Shown in pieces: positions 1-11,394 of a DNA stretch of 64,000 nucleotides. A program made the translations under genes and the position numbers. Positions within the stretch are counted from its first letter, which is position 1; each line of letters begins with the position of its first letter. Under the pieces are notes generated by a model. It saw nothing but the letters and a program-made list of their open reading frames with translations. It was not told the DNA's origin and did no database searches. Location: assembly GCA_002077045.2 (NCBI GenBank), contig KZ111168.1, positions 200,122 through 264,121 on the forward strand, read 5' to 3'. Source of the DNA: Rachicladosporium sp. CCFEE 5018. Its lineage: Eukaryota > Ascomycota > Dothideomycetes > Cladosporiales > Cladosporiaceae.

Positions 1-874
1 TCAGTCGAACGTCTCCAAGCTACCAGAAATGAAGCCGAATCGCAGCCTCGCTCTCAGCCGGCCTGGTGTACAGCGCACCGGCGGTGGCAATCTGACCAGC
101 AGCCCTGCAGCAGAGCGGCGCATCATGTCGCTCTCCCAAATCTCGCACAACACTCCCGCCAATCCCTCGGCTTTCGCCCGCTCTCCGGCGCCCTCTCTAA
201 TCGCCTCACCAGCCGGGAAAGGTCTGAGTAGCAGCCACAGCGTCAAGACTAACTTCGCCAATCGTAAGCCCTCCTGGGCTAGTAGCAAGCGTGGCCCAAG
301 TCTCAGCGCCTCCGGCTTCAACAAGGAGAACGAATCGACCCTCTCCGAGGAGTCTGAGGGCGAGCTAGAGGGTACCGAGACAGCTGGCGCGTACTCGACG
401 TTCAACGACCACGGTATGGAGGAGTTCGCTTCTGATGCGGGGACTGAGCGGCGGACTTCGCACCTCAGTCAAGCTGAGAGCCGGGCGACTTTCGACGACG
501 CTCTCAGCTATTCGGAGGGGCCGACGCCTTCTGGCTTGTCTGAGGATCGGAGAACGAGCTATGGCACTTACGATACTGGCACGGGCAGCTACATGACTGG
601 CACCGACATCGACCGACGCACCAGCGTCGGCAGCTCGGGCGTCGGCACTGTAGGTGTGGAGTCATCTATCGCAAACGAAGGAGCCGATGGGCAGGCGCAA
701 GGAGAGAGACAGGCCGAGGAGAGAGAGGTGCTGAGACTTGAGGCGCCACCTTTGGTTTGGGGTGAGGGGGAGAAGGGTGTTCATGCGCCGCCTAGTGATA
801 GTGGGTTGGGGACTGATCTGCCGACTGCGACTTTTAGTGTGGATGGGAGTGCGGCGGAGTACTTTCGTTCTTGA
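1..874 (+). CDS. Ser/Thr-rich hypothetical protein, C-terminal part (5' end outside window)
   Basis: The reading frame is open from base 2 to a TGA at 872-874, so this is the last ~290 codons of a gene that begins upstream. The sequence is rich in Ser, Gly, Thr and Glu and looks intrinsically disordered. It has a Ser-rich basic stretch at the start, an acidic patch (SEESEGELEGTE) in the middle and short recurring motifs of the type DRRTS (ERRTSH, EDRRTSYG, DIDRRTSVG) that resemble phosphorylation sites. I see no folded domain and cannot name a family. An internal Met at base 29 is not a convincing start because the frame runs in from the left edge. Confidence 0.6.
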   Translation, partial: QSNVSKLPEMKPNRSLALSRPGVQRTGGGNLTSSPAAERRIMSLSQISHNTPANPSAFARSPAPSLIASPAGKGLSSSHSVKTNFANRKPSWASSKRGPSLSASGFNKENESTLSEESEGELEGTETAGAYSTFNDHGMEEFASDAGTERRTSHLSQAESRATFDDALSYSEGPTPSGLSEDRRTSYGTYDTGTGSYMTGTDIDRRTSVGSSGVGTVGVESSIANEGADGQAQGERQAEEREVLRLEAPPLVWGEGEKGVHAPPSDSGLGTDLPTATFSVDGSAAEYFRS

Positions 875-1023
875 GTATAAGTTGGGATAGCGAGGCGTTG
901 AGAGGATGAAATCGAGATACCGCAGCGTTCGGTCAGGGGAGTACGGTCATTAAATGCTGGGATGCGTGGGGTAAGGTAGTATATATACCTTCAGTACGCT
1001 CACTTCTACTACTTGCCGGTGTT

Positions 1024-2776
1024 TTAGAGCTTCGCTTTCGCCTGATCCTTCCACTCCAGCTCCTTCAACCGCTTCCTCTGCGTCTTGCCGCTGATCGTCT
1101 TATACGCTCCCAGCCACTCCGCGCTCACAAATTGCACCTTTCTCGGGTATTTGTAAGGCGCTGCATGCTCCTTGCAGAAGTCTTGTAGCTCTCTTGCCAA
1201 TTTCGCTGCGTCCTGTGCAGCTGCAGCTTGCGTCAGTACAACGAATGCTTTCACGACCTCTCCTCGAGAGAAATCTGGCGAGGAAACTACGGCAGACTCG
1301 ACAATGGCCGGGTGCTGTTTGAGCGTGGATTCAACTTCGAATGGCCCGATTCGGTACCCAGAGCTGTTTATCACGTCGTCGTTGCGGCCGACGAACCAGA
1401 AGTAGCCGTCTTTGTCTCGCGTTGCTCTATCGCCCGTGAGGTAGAAGCTCTTCTTCGGTTCGTCAAGCGACGGTCGCAACTTCCGATCCAGCTCCCCTTT
1501 CTCACCAAGGTAGCCGTCGAAGACGCCGAAGAACGGCGAATTCTCGGCTAGGTCGACTTGGATGGCTATATCGCCTTCTATCTCGTTGTCGCACTCGGCG
1601 CCGTCGTCGTCTATGACGCGGAGCGGAACACCGGGAGAAGGGCAACCCATTGAGCCGGGACGTACGGGAGAGCCAGCGAAGTTACCGCACACCAGGATTG
1701 ACTCGGTTTGGCCGTAGCCGTCGCATATCTCCATGCCTGTCGTTTCTCGCCAGAGCTTGATCACTTCTGGATTGAGCGGCTCGCCCGCGCCAGTGCAGTG
1801 TACTAGAGCTTTCGGTCGATTTTGCTCGTAGTGCTTTCTTGAGTCATCGAGCACTAGCTGGCGGTAGGCAGTGGGTGGTGCGCAGAAGGTGGTAATCGGA
1901 TAGCTATGTAATACATCCAGTGTCCGTTTTGGGTCAAATGCCGATCGATCATCGTGTACGAAAAGCCCTGCACCGCAGTTCCAAGCTCCGAAGTAGGACC
2001 ATGCTGCTTTGGCCCAGCCCTGCTCTGACAGGTTCCAGTACAGCTGTCCTGGCCTGAGACGTAGCCAGTGCTTTCCAGTAATGACGTGGGCCAAAGGATA
2101 CGAGATGTGATTATGCTGCACCATCTTCGGGTTGCCCGTTGTTCCTGAGGTGAAGTAGATGATGGCTGCTGACTTGACGTCGGGCTTGGGTCCAGTGTGT
2201 TTCGCGTCCTTAGGTATGTGACTCAGCGCTGTGCCGAAGTGGACGACATCTTTCGGCGATCGGTCTCCTACTTGAATGATATGTCTGATCGACGGGCATC
2301 GATCTCTAACCCGAAGCAGCTTCGCCACACTGACCGAATCGCCGACAAATACAGAAGCCTGAGATCGAAGACATCGATACTCGATATCCTTCTCAACCAG
2401 GAGTGTCGTAGCAGGGCACACAACAACGCCACAACGGAGTCCAGCAGTTGCGATCTCCCACCTGCTGCTATCAGCAAGGCGCCTTGCGGAGCAACGCCGA
2501 AGTACATAATACTCACCACTCCGGCACTCTCGGCAGGATCATGAGCATCTTCTCGCCCTGCTGAACACCAAGCTTCTCCCGTAGCAATACTGCGATACGA
2601 TGGCTCTGTCGGCTGAAATGGTCGAAGGTGAGCTTCCGTTCGGTCTTTCGATCTTGCGACACCCAGTGCATTGCGACTCCATCTCTGGGCGGATGCTCAG
2701 CCCAATAGTCGACGACATCGGCGGCGAAGTTGAAATTCGCTGGCCGTTCGAGGGTCGACGCATAGTAATGTGCCAT
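1024..2776 (-). CDS. Medium-chain acyl-CoA synthetase (ACSM-like, AMP-binding), probably peroxisomal
   Basis: Activates a carboxylic acid with ATP and CoA to an acyl-CoA. Model: exons 2776..2517 and 2461..1024, with a 55-nt intron (2462-2516) starting GTGAGT and ending AGCAG; the product is 565 aa. The splice restores the family sequence around RVPEWWEIATAGLRCG. Adenylate-forming motifs are present in order: the P-loop FTSGTTGNPKM, GYGQTES, YLTGDR, the hinge GRNDDVINSSGYRIGPFEVES-like region and a C-terminal KTISGKTQRKRL carrying the catalytic Lys. The protein ends in AKL, a canonical PTS1, which points to peroxisomal import. The frame also continues upstream to a TTG at 2845, but the first ATG is 2776 (MAHYYASTLERP) and aligns with the usual start of this family. 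Substrate cannot be told from sequence. Confidence 0.88.
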
Positions 2777-3266
2777 GACCAGTACCGAAAATGCAGTAAA
2801 TGATGCCTTCCTGTAGAGAGTGACGCCCAGCAATGCGCGCTTCAATGGTCCACAGTATGGCCCGGACGCTCAACAGAGATCTGGCGAGGACGCTCTACGT
2901 GTAGTCTGCTGGGACTGTAACGTATGTCAGTGTTGAGATAGAGCCAATGTGAATGTGAAGTCGACGTATAGTACCGAGTGACCTGCACGTGCTCAATGCG
3001 GGGAATAACGCCCCTCCACTGACCCGAAGGAAAGCTTAGATCTATGCAGCGTTGCGACCGAGTCAGATCGCGGCACAACAACGACACCTCGGGCGCTGTG
3101 AGCAATACACTTATTTTAGAAGAGTCGATACCTGTGTTCCATGCTGTCTAGTTGGCAGGTTGTAGAGTGCTCAATGCTCAACATTCCGGCATGCCCTGTT
3201 TCATGTCGTCAGCTGGGAATTGACCTGCACAGCGGTATCGATGCTGCTCACCTGGCCCCTGGACGA
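2777..3266. other. Intergenic region, no gene seen
   Basis: About 490 bases between the acyl-CoA synthetase start and the stop of the Tls1-like gene, both on the minus strand. It should hold the promoter of the synthetase and the 3' UTR of the Tls1-like gene. I see no convincing reading frame or RNA. Confidence 0.5.
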
Positions 3267-4256
3267 TCACTTTTTAGCTTTGGCCGCCTCTGCAGCGGCC
3301 TCTTCAGCAGCCTTCATCCTGTCCCTCGCCGCTCGACTGCCACCCAACTTTGGACCCATTGCTTGGCTCGGGTTTGCTGGCGGACGTCTCATCAGATTCC
3401 GTTCTTCAGCAGCAGCCAGAAACTCGGCTTTGAACTGCATAGCTGCGAGCGTGTCGTTGTCGAGCGTGCCGTCCGTGAGGCCGGGAGGCGGTGTAGGGTT
3501 GGCGCTAAGCGGGTCGTAGTGTGGGTTTGCGAACTGAGATTCAGACAGTATCTGATCGATGAGGCTGTCTCGTGCCACCTGAGAGGGTGATGGAGGCCGT
3601 GGCTCTCGGCGACGACGTTGCCGGCCTTTCGGTGCTTGGTCTGTCTTCAGAGTCATCGTTGACGGCTTAGACTGGGTAGCCTGATTCGCAGCAGCACTCG
3701 TCGCCGCGAGATCGGTATCAGTTGGCAATGAATCTGTGCTATCCGGCGGCTGTGGCGAAGACTTCGCATTGGCTTTCATTTCAGCCAACTTCGAGTCTAT
3801 GAATGCCAACCTACGTTGTTAGCACTGCTCATCGCTCGATCAAGGACGACGGACTAGAGGAACGTACATATGCTTGTCGTCCATTACCGTAGCCTTGCCA
3901 GTCGGCTTCACGAATCGCGCGTTATGCGATTCATCGACCTCGATTGTCTGCTGAGGGACAATCGCGAGTGCTGTCTCCATATTGGCCGGTGGAGAAGTGT
4001 TGGAGAACATGACGCCGTTCTTCCTTTGCCTTCGGACGTGGTTGGTAAGAGCGCTCTGCTGATCGTCACCGTTCGAGTCCGAATGTTCATCCTTGTCGCC
4101 GTCGTTCCCATTGACATGGTGAGGTTGAGCGGCTTCATTACCGCGAGAGACAACCAGCGTATCTCCCGTCGCGGTCATCGGTCTGCGAGATACGATCTTC
4201 CGTCGCTTTGCTGGGCGAAAGGTGGCATTCGTAGCCATGTCCATGGGATCGTCCAT
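3267..4256 (-). CDS. Tls1/C9orf78-like (Hep59 family) splicing-associated protein
   Basis: Model: exons 4256..3868 and 3810..3267 with a 57-nt intron (3811-3867) that has donor GTACGT, branch GCTAAC and acceptor GTAG; the product is 310 aa. Splicing creates DDKHMLAFIDSKLAEMK, which I recognise as the core of the Hep59 family (a conserved KHM-x-A-[YF]-I element). Further on is a basic stretch GRQRRRREPRP and the element ARDSLIDQILSESQ, also typical. The N terminus has a nuclear-localisation-like AKRRK. In fission yeast the family member Tls1 works with the spliceosome and affects splicing of shelterin transcripts; that role here is inference. The first ATG is 4256; the frame continues 12 bases upstream only through a GTG. 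Confidence 0.62.
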
Positions 4257-4657
4257 GGCTAGTCGCACTTTCTGGGTCGACTGTCTGAAGTCGCTCTGGC
4301 CTAGCAGAGATCTCGAAGAATTTCCGGCGACCGACCCATACCGCAGGCTGAAGATCGATGTTTCGCTATTCTATTCACTATCGACGGGAAAGAAAGGTAC
4401 ATGTAGACGTCGACATCTACTTTCAAATATCACATTCGGCCAGCCGTAGGTACTGACTCGTGTGCTCAAGCCACCTCCTCCTCTCCCGGATCGACTACAG
4501 CCAGATCTGCACCCGAGGGTATCGCACTGCTGCAGCTGCAGTGCGGGCAGTGGTAGAGTTGTACAATCAAACGATGTAGCTGTATGCCAATCGATGAGCG
4601 AGGTAGGTCGGTCAGTTCACTAATCTTTCCTTCCCATTATCATCCCACGACGTAAAG
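4257..4657. promoter_or_regulatory. Divergent intergenic promoter region (Tls1-like / acyl-CoA ligase)
   Basis: About 400 bases separate the start codons of two divergently transcribed genes, so both promoters must lie here or overlap. I did not find a clear TATA box or a strong repeated motif. Confidence 0.5.
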
Positions 4658-6647
4658 ATGCCCTTCAAATCCCTCCAACAGGACATCCTCCTCCCACGGC
4701 ACCTTACGACCTGGCAATGGCTATTTGAGGACCCGACATACTCTCCACTCCACCGCTTCCCACGCAATGAGCTGGCAGGCTATACCGACGCGGTAACGAA
4801 AGAGCATCTCAGCTGGTTGGATGTCAAGGAGGCAGCGACGCACCTCTCCACCGCCCTCGTGAAGAAGTATGGCCTTCAAGTCGGCGAGACAGTCGCTCTG
4901 TTCAGCCAGAATACAATATGGTACCCTGTCGCAATGCACGCGACTTTGCGGGTCGGAGGGAAGGTCTCGGGAGCCAGTCCCGCGTACAATGTCGAGGAAA
5001 TGACCTACGCGCTGCAGAAGGCGGATGCTAAGTTCCTGTTAACGCACCCAAATAGCATGGAAGTTGCTGTACAGGCTGCGAAGAACGCGGGTATACCCAA
5101 GGAAAGGCTGTTCTTGCTTGAGGGCAAGCTGAAGGGATATACGACTGTCAAAGAGCTCGTGGAGATCGGGAAGAGGGAATCGCAGCAGGCTGAGGTATTC
5201 TCGATACCCAAGGGAAAGACCAATTTCGACATCTGTAAGTATTGTGCTCTCCCTGTGCTTCTCCGAAACTTCCAGAACGCGTCTATGCTGTTACCAGCGT
5301 AGCCACCGCAGCGCGACTGCATCCTGCAGTAGTGTTGAGAGAGCTTCACGTTACTTTGTCCAAGTTGGCCTCTCCGGAGCGCAGCGGCATATCAATTCGT
5401 TGCCACAGTTGTGAAGCCAGAAGCACTGCTCATGTTCGATACTCTCGAAGACGTGAGAGTACTCCACATAGATATCGCGGAATGCTAACGTGTTTCAGGC
5501 GGCTTCCTCTCCTTCAGCTCGGGCACAACAGGACTACCCAAGGCTGTAAGTTCCAGGCATTCATGCGCAACACACACCTACTAAGACACATGTTCAGGTA
5601 ATGATCGCGCACCAGAACGTAATAGCCCAATGCCTTCAGGTCCTCCAGATCACACCTCCAGATCTGAAACGCATTCTCGCTGTCCTCCCATCTTTCCACA
5701 TCACCGGGCTGGTCCACGCCCTCCATCTCCCGGTACTGCTCAACGCGGAAGTCATCATGCTCCCCGCCTTCACGATGGAGAGTATGCTCAACACAGTGGT
5801 TGAGTACCAACTGAAGGAGCTTCTCTTAGTCCCACCAATCCTCATCCGTCTAGTGCGAGACCCGATCGTAGACAAGTACGACTTGAGTTTCCTTCGCCGC
5901 TTCTCTTCTGGCGCCGCACCTCTAAGCGAAGAGATCATTCAGTTGCTCAAGAAGAAGTTCCCACAAACAGGCTTCAAGCAAGGCTACGGCATGACCGAGT
6001 CCTGCTCCTGCATCACAGCCCATCCGCCAAGTCTGTACGACTTCAAGTACGCTCATGCAGTCGGCACGATCTGCGCTTCGACTACGGTCAAGATCATGAG
6101 AGAAGATGGTACGGAAGCTGGCGTCCGTGAGCCTGGTGAGATCCTGGCAAAGGGACCGCAGATCGTAATGGGCTATCTGAACAACGACAAGGCGACACAA
6201 GAGACCTTCGACTCAGAGGGCTATCTGCACACGGGAGATCAGGGCATGATCGACGAAGAAGGCATCATCACGATCACTGATCGCATCAAGGAGCTCATCA
6301 AAGTTAAAGGCATTGGAGTCGCGCCCGCTGAACTCGAAGACCTTCTGCTTGGCCACCCAGAAGTGGAAGACGTCGCTGTGCTCGGCATTCAAGACGAGTA
6401 TTCTGGTGAAGTACCGAAGGCGTTCATCGTTGCGAAGGCAGCGGACAAAGCAGGACAAGGACTGGGCAGAGAGTTGCTGGGTTATGTAAGGGAGAAGAAG
6501 GTCAGGTATAAGGCTGTGAAGGAGGTAGAGTTCGTTGAGGCAATTCCGAAGAGTGCAAGCGGCAAGATCCTGCGGAGGGTGTTGAGAGATCAGCAGAAGA
6601 GTGGAAAGAGGGGTGTGGTGGTGAGAGAGGAGAGGGCGAAGATGTGA
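4658..6647 (+). CDS. 4-coumarate:CoA ligase-like acyl-CoA synthetase, probably peroxisomal
   Basis: An adenylate-forming ligase making acyl- or aryl-CoA. Model: exons 4658..5234, 5499..5545 and 5598..6647, 557 aa. Intron 1 (264 nt) is GTAAGT...GTTTCAG; intron 2 (52 nt) is GTAAGT...TTCAG. The tiny second exon encodes part of the ATP P-loop, and splicing gives LSFSSGTTGLPKAVMIAHQN. Other motifs: GYGMTES, YLHTGDQGMID, RIKELIKVKGIGVAPAELE and the C-terminal PKSASGKILRR with the catalytic Lys. It ends in AKM, which fits the PTS1 consensus [SAC]-[KRH]-[LM]. The family includes fungal ligases for fatty acids, phenylpropanoids and polyketide starters; the substrate cannot be assigned. It lies divergent to the Tls1-like gene, with another PTS1-bearing synthetase just beyond. 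Confidence 0.88.
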
Positions 6648-7265
6648 TCCGATGAGGGTGCGGATATCGCAGAGCATATCTTCGAAAAGCAGATGGGTTG
6701 CGTCCCGGCGCGCGGAGCGCTATATTTGGCGCTTTACTTACCAGCAATGACAGCGCGGTGATGACGCCAATATCTTGTGGTGTCGAGCGTGTGTACTCTA
6801 CACGTTTGCTGTAATGTCGCCAGGTTAAAAGACGGTACGGTGAGTTCGTGGGTGCTAATCATGGATATCACGAGTACAATTGATCTAGATTGCTACTGCC
6901 GGCAGTCTTTCGCTTTTTGCCACCAGCCACTGACTACACAGGTAAGAGACGGTCAGCTTGAAGAGCGACTTCGTCAGAGCCAAAGGCAATACATTCGATG
7001 TGCTCGGAATCTGTCGGCTGCGTTCGCCAAGACATGACCATATGAACGACGCTCTATGGCTACTACCACGACCTCAACGGAGTCTCCGCCCCTCACTTAC
7101 CGCACACATCGCCGAAGATACCGATGGGACATCTCTGCGTGCTCAGAATGATCTCTTTCGCACTCTTGCCGGTTTCTCTGTCTCCCTCACAACGCATTCC
7201 AGGTTCCTGTATTTCTCACCAAGTCATTCGCTCGTTTCGCTTGTACCGCTATCACTCAAGCAAAG
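6648..7265. other. Intergenic region, no gene seen
   Basis: About 620 bases between the ligase stop and the wall-protein start. Short frames here overlap the start of the wall-protein gene in other frames and show no family features. Presumably it contains the ligase 3' UTR and the wall-protein promoter. Confidence 0.5.
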
Positions 7266-8717
7266 ATGCGACCTTCCCTCGTTTTCGCGCTGGCGCTCGC
7301 CACAGCCGTCTCAGCTAAGTGTCTCGGACCACACGGCTGTACTCAAGGCCCGCCTGTCAAGAAGGTGGAGAAGATCATCGGACCTAGGGCTGTCTCTCAA
7401 TGCAACCCAGCGCACTCCTACCCCAACGGCGTTTCGTGCGTCTCGACGAATGGTGTACTCGCACTCATTACACCTTCTGCTACTGCCACAACGACGTACG
7501 CCTGCAACCCGGCACACTCATACCCTGGAGGCGTGAGCTGCATCTCATCCGGCACTGGTCTCACCCTCGTGACTCCCACTGCGAACGCGACGAGCTACAC
7601 TACTGTCACTGCGACCAAGTACACCACCTACTGTCCCAAGCCCACTGTAATCACGAAGTGTGGGAAGACCTCTACTGTGAGTATGTCTAGTCCACTCATA
7701 CAATCATATACTGACGCTCGCCCAACAGGTCACGAGACCCAAGACTGTCACTTTCACGGGCTGCCCTTGCACAACTACGAAGCCGGTAAAGACATGGTCG
7801 GTCTACACGACAAATATGACTCTCTCTTCACCGACTTGGTACCAGCCCACCAAGCCAGCGACGACCTCCTGCAATGGCACTACTGTCACCAAAACCAGTT
7901 CGTACACCAGGCCCGTGAGTACGCCATGTAATGGCACTACCAGCTCCACTACCAAGGCCACCTCGTCCACCATCTCTTGCAACGGCACTGCCGTTACGAT
8001 GCCAAGCTCCTACACAACCTCGTACTGGATCACTACGACTGCCACGCAGGGCAACAAGACGTCTACCGTTACCAGCGCTATCGTCGTTCCGGTCACGCCC
8101 ATTGCTCCCAATATGACCACGAGCGTGAGTCATTTAATACCTAAGATTGCATGCGACGATGCACTGACCCGACATCAGATTTCCACAGGCTACACGACCA
8201 CCTACTGCCCGTCCTCTACGACCTTCACGGCCGGCAACAGCACTTACTCCGTAAGATCCGTTCTTCTCATGCTTTTCGGGAAGTTATCGCTGACATTCCA
8301 AACCAGGTCTCCTTGCCCACAATCCTCACCCCCCCAGTAACATCTACAATCACCTACCCCGTCGGGCCCGTGACGCCACCAGGCACTGCTCCAGTCGCGC
8401 CCGTCTCTCTACCGGGCACAGCTCCCGCAGTACCTGTCACGTCGCCAGGCACCGCACCAGTTGTACCTATCACCCCACCAGGCACTGCATCAACTGTCCC
8501 TGCCACGCCTCCGGCCAGCTCGCCGGTGAGCCCGATCACTCAGTCAGCGGGCTCTGCGATCCCGTCGGTGTCGTCGTACAGCGCGCAGCCTACGACTACC
8601 TCAACGTACAAGGGTCCGTACCAGCCGACTTCGTTCGCTGTGCCGAAGTCGCAGGTTGGGAACGCGATCGCCATTGTGATTCTTGGAGTATTTGGGTGGA
8701 TGGTGGTGATGGCTTAG
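7266..8717 (+). CDS. Secreted Ser/Thr/Pro-rich cell-wall protein, probable GPI anchor
   Basis: Model: four exons 7266..7676, 7729..8124, 8179..8250, 8307..8717, 429 aa; the three introns are 52, 54 and 56 nt, all GT-AG and phase 0. N terminus MRPSLVFALALATAVSA is a clear signal peptide. There are two near-identical cysteine units (CNPAHSYPNGVSC and CNPAHSYPGGVSC, ~40 residues apart), then three units of the type SCNGT, many N-x-T/S sites, and a C-terminal array of ~12-residue units around PGTAPxxP. The last ~20 residues (VGNAIAIVILGVFGWMVVMA) are hydrophobic with no basic tail, as in GPI signals. This is the architecture of a structural or adhesive fungal wall protein. I do not recognise the Cys unit as a named domain. 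Confidence 0.75.
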
Positions 8718-8958
8718 AGGAGATGAGGACATAAAGCGAGGGAGCGGAGGGCGAGAGACGGAGATAGAATGGAGGAAGTAATTTGTAGAGTGTTGGATGC
8801 CATAGAATGAAAAGCAGCAGCAATGAGTCATCTTTATGAATGCAATACATGGATATCTCAAGCTACTTCGCTACACTACGGCCGTGGGTCACAATCGTTA
8901 CACTATTCTCATCCAGTCCTCCCGCCATTCCATCCCATCCTCTCATCAACACACCACC

Positions 8959-11394
8959 TCAATACGGCGAATTCACCACCTCACTCTTACTCAGATAACT
9001 CCCCCTCCCCTTCCCGCGTCTCGGCGTAGCCGGCAACGCAGCAATGCTCTCCCTCGTCGGTCTCAATAGCTGCCGTCTAGCAACCATATCAACCTCATTC
9101 GGCAGCGCGACAACGATATTCTTATCGCTGCCGAACTTGAAGTTGTCTGCCTTCACCTCCTCGCTGTAGCGTTTGATGCTGTAAGGATCTTTCCGCCCAG
9201 CGAGGACTTTCTTCATTGACCAAGTGACGACGAATGGCCCGGTTGCCGTGATGATGGCTGTCTCGGAGGCGTCTTCGCCGGTGTTGAACTTGGCTGGGGT
9301 GAATGAGAGTGGTGCTTTGGTTTCGTGCTGGAATTGTGCGACGTGAGAGGGTGTGAGAGCGAGGCGACGGGGTTGCGGCTTGGAGTCTTTGGCAAAGGGC
9401 TTCTCGAAACCGAGCTTGCCTTCGTTCTTGCCAGAGTGCTGCATGTTGTCAATCAGCAGGAGGTAAGTGCGGGTCGTGGCCAGGACCCAGCGGCCGTCGG
9501 CGGAGTTGTCTAGGCCGATGATCGGGTCGCCGAGAGCTGGCAGCGCGGTCTTGGCTTGGATGCCGAGGCGGTCGAACATGCGAATGTCGCCCTTGTCCGA
9601 GGCGACGGAGATGTAGCCTTGGGATGTGGTGGCTGCCGCGGAGAAGTCGTTTTTGCTGGCGTATTGCTTCAGCTCAGATTCCACGAGCTTGTTGCCGGCG
9701 AGGCGAGGGTCGATACGGTAGAGTGCGTTGTGTGAGAGACCGATGAGAGTTTGTTCGTTGGTAGTCTGGGCGAACTTATTCTCTGGCGCGAAGACATTGA
9801 CGGGAATGTCGTCGTGGACTTTCCACTCGTCGACGACTTTGCCGTACTCCATGTCCATGCGGAAGAGGCTGTTGGGGTTGTCGGCGCTTTGGAGGACCAT
9901 GTCGCGATCTTGCATGTGGAGCATGACCTTCTTGGGGGCGAACTTCTTGCCCTTCATGTCTTGCACTTTGCTGATGCTAGTGGAGAATTCCAGCCGATTG
10001 TCGTCGGTGTGCTTGAAGACGCCGATCTTGTCGCCGCGCACGACAAATGAACGGTCAACTTTGGCACCGACCGCCAGCTGGCTATTGACGTTGCCGTCTT
10101 CGTCGCGCAGCACAACATCGTCTTCGCTCTCGTCTGAGTCGTAGTGTTCGCTCTTCTGACCGTCATCCGCATCCTCGTATTCGTCTTCCTCGTCCTCTTC
10201 AGCGGCTTCTGCCTCCCGCTCATCATCTTTCGAGTCCTCGATGACCAGATCGTTGAACGAGTCGAGTACGTAGTCTCGATCAGCGTCTTTGATCGCCTTC
10301 GCCCACTTCAGCTGGTTCTGATTCTCCCACAGCGCCTGCATGAGACCCTCCTGAAAGCGCTCTTCCGTCTCCCGATCCTTGAACTTGAGCAGCCACGAGT
10401 ATGCTGATCCATCCTCACTGTAGTGATTGAAGATGAAGCTCAGATATTCGAAGTTGAAGACTGGGTTGATGTCTGCAATGACTTCTTGGCCCAGCCAGTC
10501 TTGCTTTGTCCCAACGATCTGCAGCCAATACTTCCAATTACCCACCTCGCTCACCTGCGCATAAACGCTCGCGTCTTGCAAGACGAATGTGCCGGACTGA
10601 AAGTCGAAGAGGTGAAGCTCAGCATGCTCGCTGCACAGCACTTCTCGACTCGTCGGCGCAGCTCGTGATGCGGGTGCTTTGGTGGGTGTCTGTTCGATAG
10701 CCTTCTGCGGCGTAGCGGCAGCAATGTGCTTCTTAGTCGAATCGCGTGCCATGCTGCCGGTTTCCTGATATGCAGGTGTCCGTGGCGATCTGGTGGCAAG
10801 CGGACTGCTCTTGGCGGACTGCGCGACGGGCGACTGGACCGCAGAGCTCAACACCGGACTCGCCTCTGGCACTTCACCCTCCCCTTCGAAGTCAAATTCC
10901 TCAAGCTCCTCCTCTGTAGCCTGCTCGTGACTGCAATGATACTTCCTCTCGAACTGACACTGCGCAGCCGCAAGCTCAAAGCTCGCCGCAGTTTCTGGCT
11001 TCGTCTCGCTATGACACACAAACTCGTACAAGTCCCCCGAGTCGCCACTCAAATCCCGCCACGCTAGGACTGTATCCCCAGTATCCTGGAGACTGACCCT
11101 GAAGCGCAAGCTTTCGTCAAGGATGAAGATGCGCTCGTCCTTGTCACCTTCCCCGTCGCCTTCCTCGTTGAGCTCCTCTTCACCTTCTTCGTACGCTCGC
11201 TGGATCGCCAAATGATACTGGAACTCCTGGCCAGTGCGGCGAATGAAGGCAGCGGCGTCTTTGAAGATTAGCTCGCTGGAACCTTTGAGGGAATGCGGGC
11301 GCACGAGGTAGAGTTGGCCTTGCTGGATTTCAACGATGTTGGTCTTATCTGCGTTGCCGAAAACGAGTTTTGAGAGGGACTTCAGCGCGAACAT
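8959..11394 (-). CDS. VID27: Vid27 family protein
   Basis: Single exon, 811 aa, close to the yeast protein in length. It starts MFALKSLSKLVFGN, the typical Vid27 N terminus. A PH-like region follows (PHSLKGSSELIFKDA; later LHLFDFQSGTFVLQD and YLSFIFNHYSEDGSAYSWLLKF), then a long acidic linker (EDEEDEYEDADDGQ) and a C-terminal beta-propeller-like half (LIGLSHNALYRIDPR, SDKGDIRMFDRLG, LPALGDPIIGLDNSADGRW, TATGPFVVTWSMKKVL). In yeast VID27 is linked to vacuole import and degradation of gluconeogenic enzymes, but the molecular role is poorly defined. Stop at 8959; converges on the wall-protein gene, ~240 bases away. Confidence 0.93.
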   Translation of the reverse strand: MFALKSLSKLVFGNADKTNIVEIQQGQLYLVRPHSLKGSSELIFKDAAAFIRRTGQEFQYHLAIQRAYEEGEEELNEEGDGEGDKDERIFILDESLRFRVSLQDTGDTVLAWRDLSGDSGDLYEFVCHSETKPETAASFELAAAQCQFERKYHCSHEQATEEELEEFDFEGEGEVPEASPVLSSAVQSPVAQSAKSSPLATRSPRTPAYQETGSMARDSTKKHIAAATPQKAIEQTPTKAPASRAAPTSREVLCSEHAELHLFDFQSGTFVLQDASVYAQVSEVGNWKYWLQIVGTKQDWLGQEVIADINPVFNFEYLSFIFNHYSEDGSAYSWLLKFKDRETEERFQEGLMQALWENQNQLKWAKAIKDADRDYVLDSFNDLVIEDSKDDEREAEAAEEDEEDEYEDADDGQKSEHYDSDESEDDVVLRDEDGNVNSQLAVGAKVDRSFVVRGDKIGVFKHTDDNRLEFSTSISKVQDMKGKKFAPKKVMLHMQDRDMVLQSADNPNSLFRMDMEYGKVVDEWKVHDDIPVNVFAPENKFAQTTNEQTLIGLSHNALYRIDPRLAGNKLVESELKQYASKNDFSAAATTSQGYISVASDKGDIRMFDRLGIQAKTALPALGDPIIGLDNSADGRWVLATTRTYLLLIDNMQHSGKNEGKLGFEKPFAKDSKPQPRRLALTPSHVAQFQHETKAPLSFTPAKFNTGEDASETAIITATGPFVVTWSMKKVLAGRKDPYSIKRYSEEVKADNFKFGSDKNIVVALPNEVDMVARRQLLRPTRESIAALPATPRRGKGRGSYLSKSEVVNSPY

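Noticed and set aside
6958..7536. 192-codon plus-strand frame before and into the wall-protein gene
   Set aside because: Overlaps the signal-peptide exon in another frame; Ser/Leu/Arg composition of a shadow frame.
7915..7930. Possible extra donor GTGAGT in the wall-protein gene
   Set aside because: The reading frame continues through it with the SCNGT-type repeats intact, so no intron is needed there.
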